In this document: piece after piece, positions 1 through 13,217 of the stretch
Numbering within the stretch: the stretch's first letter is position 1
Layout: each line of letters starts with the position of its first letter
Assembly (NCBI GenBank): GCA_035041965.1
Contig: JAPYMA010001437.1
Span: 27,495-91,494, forward strand
Source: Anisakis pegreffii
Taxonomy: Eukaryota; Nematoda; Chromadorea; Rhabditida; Anisakidae
Length of the DNA stretch: 64,000 nt
Direction of reading: 5' to 3'
Notes under the pieces: model-generated
Told to the model about the DNA's origin: nothing
The model's input: only the letters and a program-made list of their open reading frames with translations
Databases searched by the model: none
Translations under genes and position numbers: made by a program

Positions 1-15
1 TATGCCATATTTCAG

Positions 16-3000
16 AAGAGACGCAGTCAAGAAAAACGTCCTCACGTGGTGATGGTTCGATTTCTGGTGGCATTTTGAGTGATGCAGACGCGGAAAATAT
101 TGATGGCAGTGAACGTGAACGTGTGATTTCGGATGGTAGTGAGCATGGTGGGTCGTTGTTGAAGTTTTAGCACCTTTTGATGACTCGTGAAAAAATGGGT
201 AGTTACGTGATGTTGATGGTTATTTTTGATGAACTCAGTACTGTGCCTGACTTGATTGTTGTCATTTAAAAGACAATAATAATAGTATTCATTAAGAAGA
301 TGAAGAAATGCGGTTACGAAGAAAATTATTAGAGAAACGAGCGGTGGCAACCTCATCAGGCAACATGCTGGAACCGAGTTCACCACCAATGCCAACTCGT
401 GGCGATGAAGTGGACAGAAGATATGAAAAACGAAAACATGATCGTTTGTTGTCGCCGCAAGCAGTGAAGAAAACATCTCCGAAACGTAGTGCCGTGGATG
501 CCGTAAACGATGATGAAGAGATGTTCTCGATGCAGCCGAAAGACGCGGTAAGTATCATTGAATAGAATTGCTGTTTGCTGAATTCACTGCAACAATTTGG
601 AACAAGATGATCGGTTCGTAAATGCTTACTTGAACCTGTCTACCAATCAATTTTCAACAGCACCAAATGAATTGGATCAGCTGTGAACAGTGAATATGCA
701 TTTCAGTCAACTTCAGAATACGATGGCAAGGTGTGCGCGTTGGTGATAACGGCGAGCGACATCGATCAACCCGAGACAGTTTGTGATTTCAGGCAACTAA
801 AGATCGAGTTCATTCATCGATAAGATTAAGTGCTGAACGTGAACGGGATCGAGATCGAGATCGTAGTGCTCGAACTGTTTTGGATAGGACACACCGGCGT
901 GATGAACAGCGTCCAAGTAAGGAGGAACGGCACAGACGAAAGGAAAGAAAACGTGAGAAACACCAACAACAGCAACAAGAACAGCAACGTTTTAGGGATA
1001 GGGATCGGGAGAAATACAAACGTGACTATGAAATACGTGAGGTGAGTGCTAGTTTCTACGCAATTTTCACTACAGCGTTTCCGGAAATTAGCTGATTCAT
1101 CAGACGAACAATCTCTTGATATCTTCCAAACGCCTTCAGTTTTCTCGAATAATAGAGAAACTATTGTGCGTAGGTCACTGCGGATTTGAGACTTGATTTA
1201 TATTCATGTTGTTTGATTGTTGAATGTTTTAACCGAGTTATGATATTGTCATAATGCACATCTTTGACAGGAAAGAGATCGTGCGGCTTTGAGAAATTGT
1301 TCATGTTTATTTCATCAACAAAAATTTTAGACATTATCCGAAATTTGTTTGGAGGATCGTTCGCGACATTCATCAAGCAAGCAACTGGCGACTGGCGGTG
1401 TTCGGGAGTTCGTTCGTTTAGCGGGACGAGTTCAGATGCCAGAATCAAAAGCAGCTTTACCGCGTTCATCCAGCGAAAAGATTCGTAAGGAGAAGAGTGG
1501 TCGAGAGATGGACAGCATAAAGGTGGAACGACACTCGAAAGATGCATATCGGATGTGAGTATGGAAGCAGTCATCTGTTATGTACCTTCAACACTTTTTG
1601 ACGCTCGTTCCTTACGTTCTCATTTAATCACTATTTGCTTGTTCGTGAAATTATACATTTTGAATACCCACTGATTGATGTGTTTTACCATGAGTCGTCA
1701 TCTCAAACAGTCTTAATGTTCACTAATCGAAAAGTCCATTATGGTTAATTAAGAAGATCTCCACGTAAACGAGATGCCTCCCCAATCGCATCAAAACAAC
1801 GAAATTCGAAACCTGAAATGCCACCAGCGAAGAAGACACTCGTGGAACGACAAGATGCACCAGTCAAATCAGAGACCGCATATTCTGGTATCATTTGATT
1901 GCTGAATTCCTGTTTCTCTTCATAAATTCGCCTTATGTAAATAACTAACTCAAGTTTGTTCGGAAAGCGTTTAAGATGATGTTTTGTAGACAATTGTGAT
2001 TGAAGTTGTTGTGTGATGTTTTTATATGTTATCAATTCGATATTATCATCCTCCTGTACAATGATATATCCACTGAGTTGTTGAATATATGGTAGTTGCG
2101 AAGGAAGCGAAGCTTGAAATTGTGAAATTTAGTCATACTTTGTCAATGGCACGAGGTGTTGTGGTTGTTTATTTAAGATGTAATATGCTTATATTGCAGA
2201 TGGTGGTACTGCGAATGTTATAGAGACACAACCCGAGCATAAAGTGAAGCTGATTGTCACAGCAGTTGCGAATAGTGCAAAGGAAATTGACTCAGATAAA
2301 GTGAACGATGTTCAGGAAGTGTCCAAATCCGATAACGAAGGCGAAAAAAATAGCGTACGAAAATTTGATCATGAACGTAAGTCTGTAGAATTTATGTTAG
2401 TCTTTTCTAGTTACCATTTAACAGACATGTTAAAGCAGAAATATCGGGATCCGATGTTTGAATGAAACGTTAAGGATCCCCCTTAGGCGCTTCTGTTTTG
2501 TTACTGCTAGACTAAAGCCAAGTTTCATCACGATTGTATGTAATGTTTATTTATTTTTAGCATCACCATCGGGTGGGCCCTCGAAGTATTCAAAGTTTGA
2601 CAGTAGTCCTGAAGAAGAGGAGAAGTCAAAAGTGATTGAAGAAAACCTAACTAGCAACGCAATAACGACCACAACCGATTCCGGTAAGTAATTTTGGTAC
2701 CGCCGATACTATCTTGATCAGTGATTGGTTTGGCCCAATATTGATGAATGAATATAAAGGATTAGTGGTTCGATCAATGCACGTGAATTCAGTACAGTAG
2801 CAGTTCACTTGAAAGGCTATCGAGTTCTGAGTTAATAGATATCTAGATGAAAAAGGTCGTTTTTAGAAGCAGAAAGCGATGTGATACTACGTGCTAGTGA
2901 TGATGAGATGGAGAGTGTAGGTGAGGAGGAGGAGTTCGACGAAGAGAAGCTTGCTCAGTACTCGCCTGATACCAGAGAGAGGTGGGTGAATTTCGATGAT

Positions 3001-5922
3001 TGTAATTAGATAGTGATGCTTGCGATAGCCGTATAAGTTCTTAGCAGTTCAGTTCATGTTCAAGTGAGATTCGTTGAATTATTGCGTTATGCATCATTCA
3101 GTTGAGCGATCGAATTTTGAATTCGATATGAGTTATATGTTAGATTTGTTGCTGAATTAAACATGGATCGTATTTGAGCAGTTTTCATTGAATATCCTTT
3201 GCAGGCGTCTATCAGATTTTTCAGCTTTCTCGTAATATTCAGTCGAATATTATTTTAAGAAAGTTCCACCGTAGCATTGTCCAGGCGTTGCATTGTAAGT
3301 GTTGACGCTCTCTTCGTCTTTTAATGAAATTCTTTAATGAACAATATTGGTCAATTTTGCAGGTTAGAAGCCGAGCAGCAACAGCGTTTGATTGCAAAAC
3401 TACCAGTCTATTATCCAGGAATAAGTGGATGTAGAAATGTGGCCGAATTCGAGTGTTTGAATCGCATCGAAGAGGGTACATTTGGGGTAGTCTACAGAGC
3501 CAAGGAGAAAAAAACTGGTCTGTGTGTAACAGCCGCTTGCTTTTACTTTACAATCTTGCTGTTATTACGAAATGAAACCTCGCGTGTTACATAAGTTCTG
3601 TTTTCAGTACTCATCAGTTGTAAATGTTTCAGACGAAGTGGTAGCATTGAAGCGGTTGAAAATGGAAAAAGAAAAAGAAGGTTTTCCGATAACGTCATTA
3701 CGAGAGATCAACATGCTTTTGAAAGCTGGCAATCATCCTAATATTGTCAACGTCAGGGTACAATTTTTCGTTTTTGTTATCGTCTCTTTACGACTCCGTC
3801 AAGGAATCATAAATTGATCTTATCGAATTTGTAATGAGGCGCTCAGCGTTCTGCATTATAGATTACTAGTTTACAGGAGATTGTAGTTGGATCGACTATG
3901 GATAAGATTTATTTGGTAATGGAGTATGTTGAGCATGATATGAAAAGTCTTATGGATTTGATGCATTCACGTAAAAAACATTTCACAATTGGTCAGTCCT
4001 CCTTCCAGTTCTCTTTTCCGATCGTATTCTTTCTTCGGTGCATTTGAAATGCAGTATTTGGACGTTTTTATTTGTGAGTACTTTTCAACAGCGACGACGA
4101 GTGAAGTTGCAAGAAAAGGCAGTTAATCTACTGTATCTGAGGTGGATTATGCCATCTTAAATGCTGATATTCCAGCCAGGAAGAATAAAGTCGTTCTTTA
4201 AGGTCAGGTGAAGACGCTGTTGCATCAACTCTTGTCAGGTGTTGCTCATATGCATGATCAGTGGATCCTTCATCGTGACCTTAAAACGTCGAATCTTTTA
4301 TTATCACACAAAGGTATCCTCAAGGTACGTGCGCGATGTTTTTAGAAAATTCATTATTTGACCAGAATTATAGTTTGTTAACAATATTGTTATCGCTTCG
4401 AACATTACTATGGGCTTTGATAATCAAGTGGGTGTTCGTGTTTTCAGATCGGCGACTTTGGTTTGGCTCGGGAATTCGGCGATCCATTAAAAGCGTATAC
4501 TCCAATTGTGGTTACGTTATGGTATCGTTCACCGGAATTGTTACTCGGAGTGAAGGTTCTCTCTTTTACTGTTAAGGTTCCATGCGGACATTCAGACGAT
4601 TACTGGGCGATGAATTGAAATAGTGTTACCCTGATTGATTTCGATATCAACTCAGTGAAGTATTATCAGTCCGGTTTGATACTCACTGATCATTGATTAA
4701 TGTATTATTTATTCAAGGAATATTCGAAGTCGGTTGATATGTGGTCGTGTGGATGTATTTTTGCCGAATTTCTCCGGTTAAAGCCGCTTTTCCCGGGGAA
4801 AGGAGAACTCGATCAAATTAATAAGATATTTCTGGTGAGACTCGATCTTTTTTCCAAATATGTTGTCACAGTTATTTTCTGTGTTATTTTGTAGAACTTT
4901 CAGATTTCTTTTCACCTCTACTTTCGAAGCGTTTGAAAATTCAAACTGGCTTTAAAATCTGTCTAGAAATCTATGCCTTTAACGATCTTTTACATTTTGA
5001 TTCATCTGTTGGAATAACATTCATATAATATTACTATATATGAGGACGGTCATTGGCTTCGAGCATTTCATTATGTGAAATGACTGCAGGAACTGGGTAC
5101 GCCAAGTGAGAAAATATGGCCAGGCTATAATGAGTTGCCTGGTTCAAGAAAGATGAAATTCGAGCACCACGAATACAATCAGTTATGGAAAAAATTCCCA
5201 ACGAATGTGGTCGATAAGAAAGGACTCGACTTTTTGAATGAGTGAGTCAATTCAGCCATCTTTCTCTTAGTATTTTGGAGGTGTAGTGAGTGCGATTAGA
5301 TGGATTGTTGAATTCAGATTGTTGCGGTATGATCCTCAGAAGCGCTTAACTGCGCATCAAGCGTTGACGCATATCTGGTTCGATGAGGATCCACCGCCAA
5401 CACCACCTGAACTCTTCCCAACATGGCCAGCAAAAAGCGAACTTGGTAGGGCTGTTGTCAAGAGCCCTATCACTAAGGCACCATCAAATCCCAAAGATGT
5501 GAGTATTTACTTTGTTGCTTCGTCTCACTTACCACAATATTTTACTTGTTCACTATTCTTTTTTTCCTTTTTTTCTTCATCAAGCTGTTCATATGCAAGC
5601 AAAAAATTTCTTTTGTTCATTGTGAAAGCGGTTCCCTATTCAGTTGATTCGGCATTGTTGAAAAATGGATGGTTCTCTACTTGTATTTCATCATTCAAAC
5701 GGAATTATCGCGCAAAAGCTGGAATTAGACTCATTTGAATGGATTCATTTAATTCATTGCAGTTGTAATTGATAGCTTTGCTAGTTGTTTGTTTGAAAGC
5801 GTAGTGATCGTTTGCAGATCCAGGATGCGAAATTGTATCGCGAGTTGAGAGTGGAACCACCCGCGAAAACAGCTTCAACTGGATTTGCACTCAAATTTGA
5901 TGCGGTCAAATTTGGTGATTAA
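16..5922 (+). CDS. cdk-11: CDK11/PITSLRE cyclin-dependent kinase, 5' end outside window
   Basis: Cyclin-dependent kinase of the CDK11 family, which with L-type cyclins acts in transcription and pre-mRNA splicing in the nucleus. Exons read: 16-147, 297-547, 793-1041, an uncertain one near 1271, about 1332-1554, 1754-1887, 2200-2376, 2561-2683, 2867-2981, 3363-3517, 3633-3757, 3877-3991, 4203-4324, 4448-4555, 4718-4834, 5090-5241, 5318-5498 and 5818-5922. The N-terminal half is low complexity: [13 protein letters not shown] runs, a Q5 stretch, Ser-rich parts and an acidic EEEEFDEEK segment just before the kinase domain. The kinase domain shows the Gly loop [11 protein letters not shown], the ATP lysine in VVALKRLK, the literal PITSLRE helix in exon 3633-3757, [17 protein letters not shown] and the T-loop [14 protein letters not shown]. 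The end GFALKF close to the stop matches the conserved CDK11 tail. Phases were checked across most junctions. The weakest part is 1041-1400, where two exon solutions are possible. Family assignment is secure. Confidence 0.95.
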
Positions 5923-6850
5923 TCGTCGTATGATCGTTTATTTATCGATCTCTTGCCGGGTGACGACATACTTCGTCCATCATCTCGGGTTATCCGAAGT
6001 TGATTGTCCATTCTGGTCTGGATAGTTGATGCTTCGTTCCTTATTCGACTTGCTACCTTGCAACATTATCGTTATTGTTGTTCGACCGATATTCAATTGT
6101 TTGGCTATTATTTTGTGATTGTACTTTTTCAGAATAATTTAAATAATTTGTTTCTGAATGTGGTTGTGTTCCTTTTTATAATACCTATTTGAAAGTGCTA
6201 TTTGTATAGACGTTGATATGGAATTGATGTCGTTGTTTTCGTCGTCTCTGTTTTAAATTTTGACAAGTTGCATTCGATATTTTTATTTATTCTATTCATT
6301 CGCTTTTGCTATTTCATTCTTTTACGTTATCGGAGCTGTTTCTCGTTCATTTAGTTTTTGAATTTCTGCATCATATCCATTTCAAAACTTCTTGCTGATG
6401 TTATGCAGCGGTGATGTATTGATCATTATGAAGTTTCGATAGTATTATGATACCTTAATCATCATCTTCTTAGAAGTAAAAGTGGCATTTCCCCCAAAAT
6501 AGATGTGTTTTGGTAGAGTTCTTCAAGTGGAAGTAAATTGCACGCAGTCGTCGAAGCACATAACAATTGGATGAAATTTATTCTAAATTTCATGAATTTT
6601 CTCTTAAAAATGCGTCTGTTTGTTGAGACGTTCAAGAAGATATTCTGAAATGGCTTTGGTCAGTGCGATTCGGCGTGAATGGGGAATGTTCGATATAAAG
6701 AGATGCGTTAGTGGTCGTATTTTGTTTAATGAATAAATGATTATTGTTGCAAGCATTATGGATTTATGTTGATTGACATACGATCAGTTGATTGTGTTTT
6801 ATTTCATTTTGCTAATACTCTTTAGTGCAGTTGTACAGAGTGTTGATGTA

Positions 6851-6870
6851 TTGTTGTTGTTGTTGTTGTT
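6851..6870. repeat. (TTG)n microsatellite
   Basis: Twenty bases of uninterrupted TTG repeat in the region downstream of the kinase gene. Confidence 0.9.
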
Positions 6871-8562
6871 CTTATGCATTAAATGTTTCATTTGTTGTTG
6901 TCTTTAAAACGATTCCAATCGATACAAATTATCCTCCGCATAGAATTAGTTGGTCACGTTTTGAATTGTTGAGGATAGTCGAGAACGCGTTGGATATTCA
7001 TTCCATTCTGAAGTGGCAGAATGAGTGCAGTCAGTTTTTCGAATGACTAGCCAGATTGACGAGCATCATCCCAGAATGGACATTATGGGAGTGAAGTGGT
7101 ATGGAAGCGAACACTGAAACGAAAGACATAAGCACAACTTTATTGGAGTTTGTGTCTGAGCATGCGAATGCAAAAAACACTTCAAATTATTTGAGTCTTT
7201 GTGATTATTGATTCAACGCATTCATTGTGTTTTATAACTGATTTGGTCGATCTGCGTTAATTAACTGCTGCTTTTTCAAACCATTACATGAGACACAATG
7301 GTCTATTGACTGCAGATTTTTTCGCGAATCATTGAATCGTGAGGTAAAGGTGGATTGTTGCACGTAAATATTCGGAATCAATTCACAAATGTATTCTACA
7401 TGCAAAAGGGTTCTTTTTATAACTAGTGGTTTCTAATGAATTTCGATAAGATTGTTGCAAGTGATTGCACAAGACTTTAGGAATTGATCGGAGAGCTTTT
7501 GCCAAATAAACAATGAAATCTAAACCGAGTTGGATTGTGAAGAGCGTTTAAAATTTCGTTGATATTTGAAGAAGAAGATATCTGGGCAAGGAGAAGGTAG
7601 GAATTTGTTACCTAGCAATAATTATACTGCAAGTATGTTGAGCTCATCATCTGTGATAGTTTCGAAACACTTTCGATCCATGTAGTAAATTATTTATTCA
7701 CGGTAAACGTTGAATATCAGAACGTTCCCATCGTTCTCAGTTAGTACGAAACATACGGAGTGTATAAATGATGTTTTCAAAAAACATTATGATCAATTAA
7801 TTAAAATTAGTGACTGCAGTGCATGTGAAAGATCCGTGCTCATGCACGACATTTGAAGGTTTAAGGATGTTCATCACAGGATGAATGAATATTACTCTCA
7901 GCTGACATAAAGCTTGTTGATAGTCGATTCTATCCGATGTAAGAATAACATTTGGTTGTCATTAACGAAAACGAATTTCGGTCATTTGTAATGTTTCGAA
8001 ATTTCAACATTTAGCATTTAAATCTGATGAACACAGTGACTTTTTATTGTTCCTTCAATGACTGTTTATCACAAGCAGTTTTGTATTTTTCGTTTCCAAT
8101 CGCAGATGAATATCGCTCTACTCCAGCGCAAGCATTTCGTTTACTATTAGACAAATGCACAGTGATTGTTCAGCAAAACTTCAGTGCAAATAACCATTTT
8201 GCATGGATGGGTAACGCGCCGAAGTGAAGTGGAATAAAACAGAGCTGAATGAGAATAAAATTGAATCGAATGTAGATTGAGAATACGATTGTGCACAACA
8301 TAGATGCGCATAGAATTCCATTTGAACGACCTTCTTTCAAAGACTTCTTTTACAATCATTAGATAATGATCGTTTTGGGTTTATGATTTTCGGAACAGTA
8401 ATTGCCGTGCTGATGAGAACTTTTGATCTGAACTGATTAACTGCCTCTCAAGTTTGCAGCTTTGTGTAAATCGATTATTCCATGCAGCACAGAATCAATC
8501 CACCGTAATCGAACGCTCTTTGCAACTCAGCAAAAAAAAAAGAGAAGAAAAAACAAAACATT

Positions 8563-8601
8563 GATCTATCTCACTCGTACTCACAAAATAGATAGATCTA
8601 T
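8563..8601. repeat. Short inverted repeat
   Basis: GATCTATCT is followed about 20 bases later by its exact reverse complement AGATAGATC. It is an isolated hairpin-forming sequence in the intergenic region, with no gene assigned nearby. Confidence 0.5.
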
Positions 8602-10703
8602 ATGTGTGCTTGTTACCGCTGCGTTTTAATTGGCAGTCAGAGATGAGTGTTGAAAGAGTTGTTTGTATTACGGTAGGCATATGTGATGCGAAGTGCATTT
8701 TATCACTCATTTGCTGCACTCGAATAACTAATTTGAGTGTAATAATTTTCGTTCATCGTTTCCTCTTCCTGAACTGATTCGTTCAGAAAAAAGTTTTGAA
8801 ATTAGTACTCAGTATAATACTCAGTTCAGATTACTCAAGTCGTGGTCAGTTTCGGCACAGTTGGTTTCAAGAACGAAACTGATAGAAAGTTGTCATCAAT
8901 CATAAGAATTTTGTGTTCATTACGAAATTCTTGTTCAAGGTAATGCTGACTCGCAAAAAGATGAGTGTTCGAATGAGCAATGAGCAATTTATACAGGTCG
9001 TTAAATAACAATGTGTTTAGTGTTCACAAAAAAGGCTCCTGCGATATGACGACGCATTGGGTAAACGAATTTTTTACGTTGTTGTACTTTGTTGTCCTCT
9101 CAGTACAATGGTCAGGAGGTGTGGATGATAGGTTGGAATTGTGATTGAAATATGTGATAAGCAGATAACGAAGTGATAGCGGATAATTGGAAAGCCAACA
9201 ATGTACGATCGAGATGTGTGTAAAGAAAGATGGCAGTTTAATTAAATAGACAAACAATAATAACATATTTGCAGATTTGAAGGATATGTATGAGAGGTGA
9301 ACTGCGAATGAATTATTCATTGAGGTGATGGTAGGTAATGAGGATAATAAAACTGAGGAATGAAAGGGAGGAAGGCAAAAGAGATGAAGAACATTTCGGA
9401 GAAAAGGCGGATGGTTGTGTACGAGCCGTAAAATGGATCGTAAAGGTGGCTTATACTGAAAAGGCGGGCACAGCCGGTCTTCATTTTATGGGTTTGCTTC
9501 ATGTGCAATTTGAATCGAGTTGGGTTGGTTGTACGTGTAGAGGTGTCATTCAATGGGTTGTTGCTTGTATTGCTGATCTGATCTTATTCAAACAATCTCA
9601 TCTATAGAACTTGTATTTAATCAATCATCTCTATTATCCATTGAGCATTCTCCAAAAGCATGCAACAATCCATATTAATTCTCCTGTTAGCATCGCCTCT
9701 TCTTGTAACACCACCACCAATATGCAGTGCTATCAAATGGCTGTAAGTATTCTATTAAATTTTATTATCTTTACCTTCATTCGAGTTATCATCATAGTAC
9801 AGCAACTCCTATGAACATGCACGTTAACGTCTCTTTTCTCAACGAATTTCAGCATCTTCAATCGAAAGGTTCAATTGACGCAAATACAAGACTGTTTAGA
9901 TCATTGCCTGCATAATCAAGTTTACACATACTGCAATCTGTCATTTTCTAGAGCAGTTCAACAGTGCTAATTCTGTTTTTGCAAAATGGGAGGCATTAAC
10001 AGAATTAACATCACCTCAGAAATATTCATTTGACATTCCATCATATATATCCGGTTGTCATGTTGAGCTGCGAAATTTGAGCAAACAAAAAGTTAATTTT
10101 TTAATTTCTCTTCGTTACGTAATCTTTACCACTCGTAAATGATTCGAAGCAGCCGACATCCGACAGTTTCAAACTATCAAATTTAACTGATCAAGACCAG
10201 TGATGGAGGATTTCCGAAAGCAGAGGTACTGCTCATGTCGCAAACTTTCATTCACTGATTATGCAACAAACGTTCCTATTTACGGTTGCTCGTTCAACGC
10301 TCATGTTCATCACTTAGTGCTTATGCTTGTGTTTTGCTGATATGACCTCAGTGCTCGAGACCGAACCTCGTCCAACTAGAAACTTCAACGCGTTTCCATG
10401 TGAACGTTCTTTCTTTGCCAGAAAGCTGATCGTCATAGGTCGACATGAAGTGATTACCGAATGTTTTCTTAAATAATTTCGTCAGAATTATTTCTCATAT
10501 GGGTGATTCTGCTCTCTATGTGATCATTGTTATCGGCAATAAAATTACGGTAACTCATCAACAACAACTGGCCCTCACACACTGACATACGATTATGAAT
10601 GAATGACTCATTCCATTCACTTGCGTCGTCTATCAAAGAATGTATATGTAATTGCAAAATAAGTTTTCATCTTTTTTCAGACTTTAGCAATTCCATTGTC
10701 TGG

Positions 10704-10871
10704 CTGTTTCATTAATGTTTCTATTCCAGTCAAACTGTTATACTTCTGTTCTATTCCTGTTCTGTTGCTAGGAATACAGGAGAACAGTTCCAGAAGGAAG
10801 GAGACGGAGAACAGAACGATTGAAGGGCCGAATAGAACAGAATAAGACAGTTTGCCAAAAGTGTGAAACAG
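10704..10871. mobile_element. Foldback/MITE-like element with three nested inverted arms
   Basis: The two ends fold onto each other through three collinear blocks. CTGTTTCA at 10704-10711 pairs with 10864-10871, CAAACTGT at 10731-10738 pairs with 10847-10854, and TTCTGTTCTATTC at 10744-10756 pairs with 10830-10842; all three are perfect. A further GTTCTGTT-type match lies inside. The nested arrangement over 168 bp with no coding potential is what a non-autonomous foldback element looks like. No target-site duplication was identified, so the exact boundaries are uncertain. Confidence 0.6.
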
Positions 10872-12591
10872 AAAGATCACTGATCTGGCTCAGGCAAAAT
10901 CATTTCCAATTGATTATTGTATCATTCAATTTTGAAATAATCTAGAACATCTATTCATAAATAATGTCTGCTGGCTATGATCAGTATCAGTTAAGCCAAC
11001 TATTTAACCATGTCATTGATTAACATATTTTTTGCATGAGAAGTTTTGATCCTCTAATCTATTGCAAATCATGAACTGATACTTTGAACAATTAACGTCA
11101 GCAATTCACCTCTTGTTAACTACAAATTTTGCAACATCCAAATATTAACTAATATTCACAAATTGCCTCGGCGACTTGCCATTCAATTGACTATTTGTAC
11201 GCTTCTTATCTGGTAAAAGTATCATCAATTGGATGGGTAAAATTATGCTGAAGTATCAGAGCATTTACAGAGTAATCGTTGAATGGTATAAGGATGTTCC
11301 AATGGAATTGTTTTTTGAATAGACAGTGAGAATCGATCAACATTATGCACATATATGAATATCACATAAATATTTTGATATATGTTAACGATACCATTAT
11401 ATGGTCATTTGATTGCCTTTGTCTTTACATTGATGTCCTTTTACATATTCTTCAATGAGTATAATACCATAAATTTGAATGACACTATTAAACATATCCA
11501 TTGACAAACACATTATGCATAATCACAGTGAGAGATAGAAACAAACGGGTCTTGATTTGTTCAGACTGCAACGTTTAATATTCTGCTAATGTGTGCTTAT
11601 GCACTCAAAGCATTAATCGAACTTTACGAATGCATTTTCTTATCCAAAAACAATGCGTGATGATCTCAACCCACAAATAAGTTTTTTATCACAATAAGAA
11701 AATTTTAAATTCTGTTCTGCAATTTTCATTAAAATACTCTGAGTTGTGGTAAATATCGACAATGTCTGATCGAATTTCACTCAGTGAAAATTTTATCTAA
11801 TATGACTGCTTTATTTTAATTAGTTGTTACTTTCAAATCGAAACGTCTCAGCAATCAAGAGACTCCGGATGGAAATGCATTTAAGTGATCGGATGCTTCG
11901 GTTCTGAGATTCATGATTCGGCTGAGCAGCAACCCTGATGTATTGCTGCAACCATCATGATAACTGAAAAACGATTCATTTAAAGTTGATGTTCTGAATC
12001 GTTAGAAATGATGAGAACAGCAGCAGGTATCTATGTTCCTCTGAACACAACACATCTGAATTATGTGATGCAGTTTTATGGATTTCATCAATCAAACATA
12101 GAATGAGTATGCCCATTCCATGGAAGGAAACAGAAAGGATAATGACATGTTATCAAAACATTTCATATATTCATACTCATTTCTAAACATCAAATTATCG
12201 GGTAACCTGCAAGCATAGCCGTTACAAACATACGATTTTAGCTCCTTTCAAGCCTAAGCGTAAGCTTACTCCAACGGGGAAGCCTAAAATTGAACTTGCT
12301 TGTGGGCTTCAGTTTGAGTCTGATGCAACGGATGAGATGAAATGCATCCATGACTACAGTTTTCTCTGCCGGTGTTCACGGATTTGCAATTTATTGTAAC
12401 AATCAACAGAGTTGCAGCTCGCTACATCGTATCTCCAATTTTTGGACTGAGCCAAGGCACTGCCCTCGAAGTCAGGCCGAAAGAAAGGCATATGGTTTGG
12501 TTGGCTATCAGGTTGGTTGAATTTTCAAGTTATGTAATGTGTTGACGAATCAAATAAAATGAAACTGACAGTCACACTGATCAAGTTCACT

Positions 12592-12634
12592 GTGTTTAAA
12601 CACGATATGATGGCACAGTGATAATGATTATCAC
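12592..12634. repeat. Two adjacent perfect palindromes upstream of the Wnt gene
   Basis: GTGTTTAAACAC at 12592-12603 is a perfect 12-bp palindrome. GTGATAATGATTATCAC at 12618-12634 is a perfect 17-bp palindrome with a central G. They lie 14 bp apart and about 0.6 kb upstream of the first recognised Wnt exon. Dimeric DNA-binding sites or chance are both possible. Confidence 0.6.
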
Positions 12635-13217
12635 AAGAGTAATAATAACTGCAAGATTACACACAGTTCACGAGCCAGAGATAATTGTGCTTTTCCTTAG
12701 AAGAATTAAACGATCTGCAAGAAGCAAACACAATCTAAATTCTCATTGGTTGCGTTCTAATGGGAATATTTTCATGCGCTGCATCGAAAGTGCTTTGAAA
12801 ATGATTTATGCACATTTGTTGAGGTTATAGCATGAGTGGAAATGTGGCAGACACATTAACGATATTTTGCAGAATGTGATTATCGAAGTTGGATAGCCCA
12901 TCAAAAAACCCTTTAATGTTGATATTATGGTACACATTCGAAACTGCTTTCATGGCGTTTATCTGACCTTAGCAATGATATTCACTGAATGATGTGATGA
13001 GTTAGAGTGCGTTGCTTAACAGCAATGCAAAATGATTACGTGAGTTACAGTGGCAATAATATTGTTGTTGATAATGGCAGTAGTATAACAATGATGTCCA
13101 GAACGGTAATTGGAAAATGAGAAACATTTAGTTCGGTATGTTTGCATCTAGAGAGAACTGTAAACCAATTATTCCGGCCTCAGAATCATTTACTAGTGAA
13201 CTAAATTGCAATTTAAG

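Larger units (their letters stand above)
5923..13130. other. Long intergenic region between the kinase and Wnt genes
   Basis: About 7.2 kb without a recognisable gene. The first kilobase downstream of the kinase stop is T-rich and presumably holds its 3' UTR. A TTG trinucleotide run lies at 6851-6870. Short open frames exist on both strands (for example 8027-8227 +, 9338-9607 + and 10677-10880 -), but none shows splice-consistent continuation or a recognisable motif. A foldback element (10704-10871) and two adjacent palindromes (12592-12634) are listed separately. Distal Wnt regulatory sequence or an unseen 5' Wnt exon may lie in the last part. Confidence 0.6.

Noticed and set aside
9338..9607. 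89-codon + strand open frame, also open on the minus strand
   Set aside because: No recognisable domain, and both strands are open over the same stretch; likely chance.
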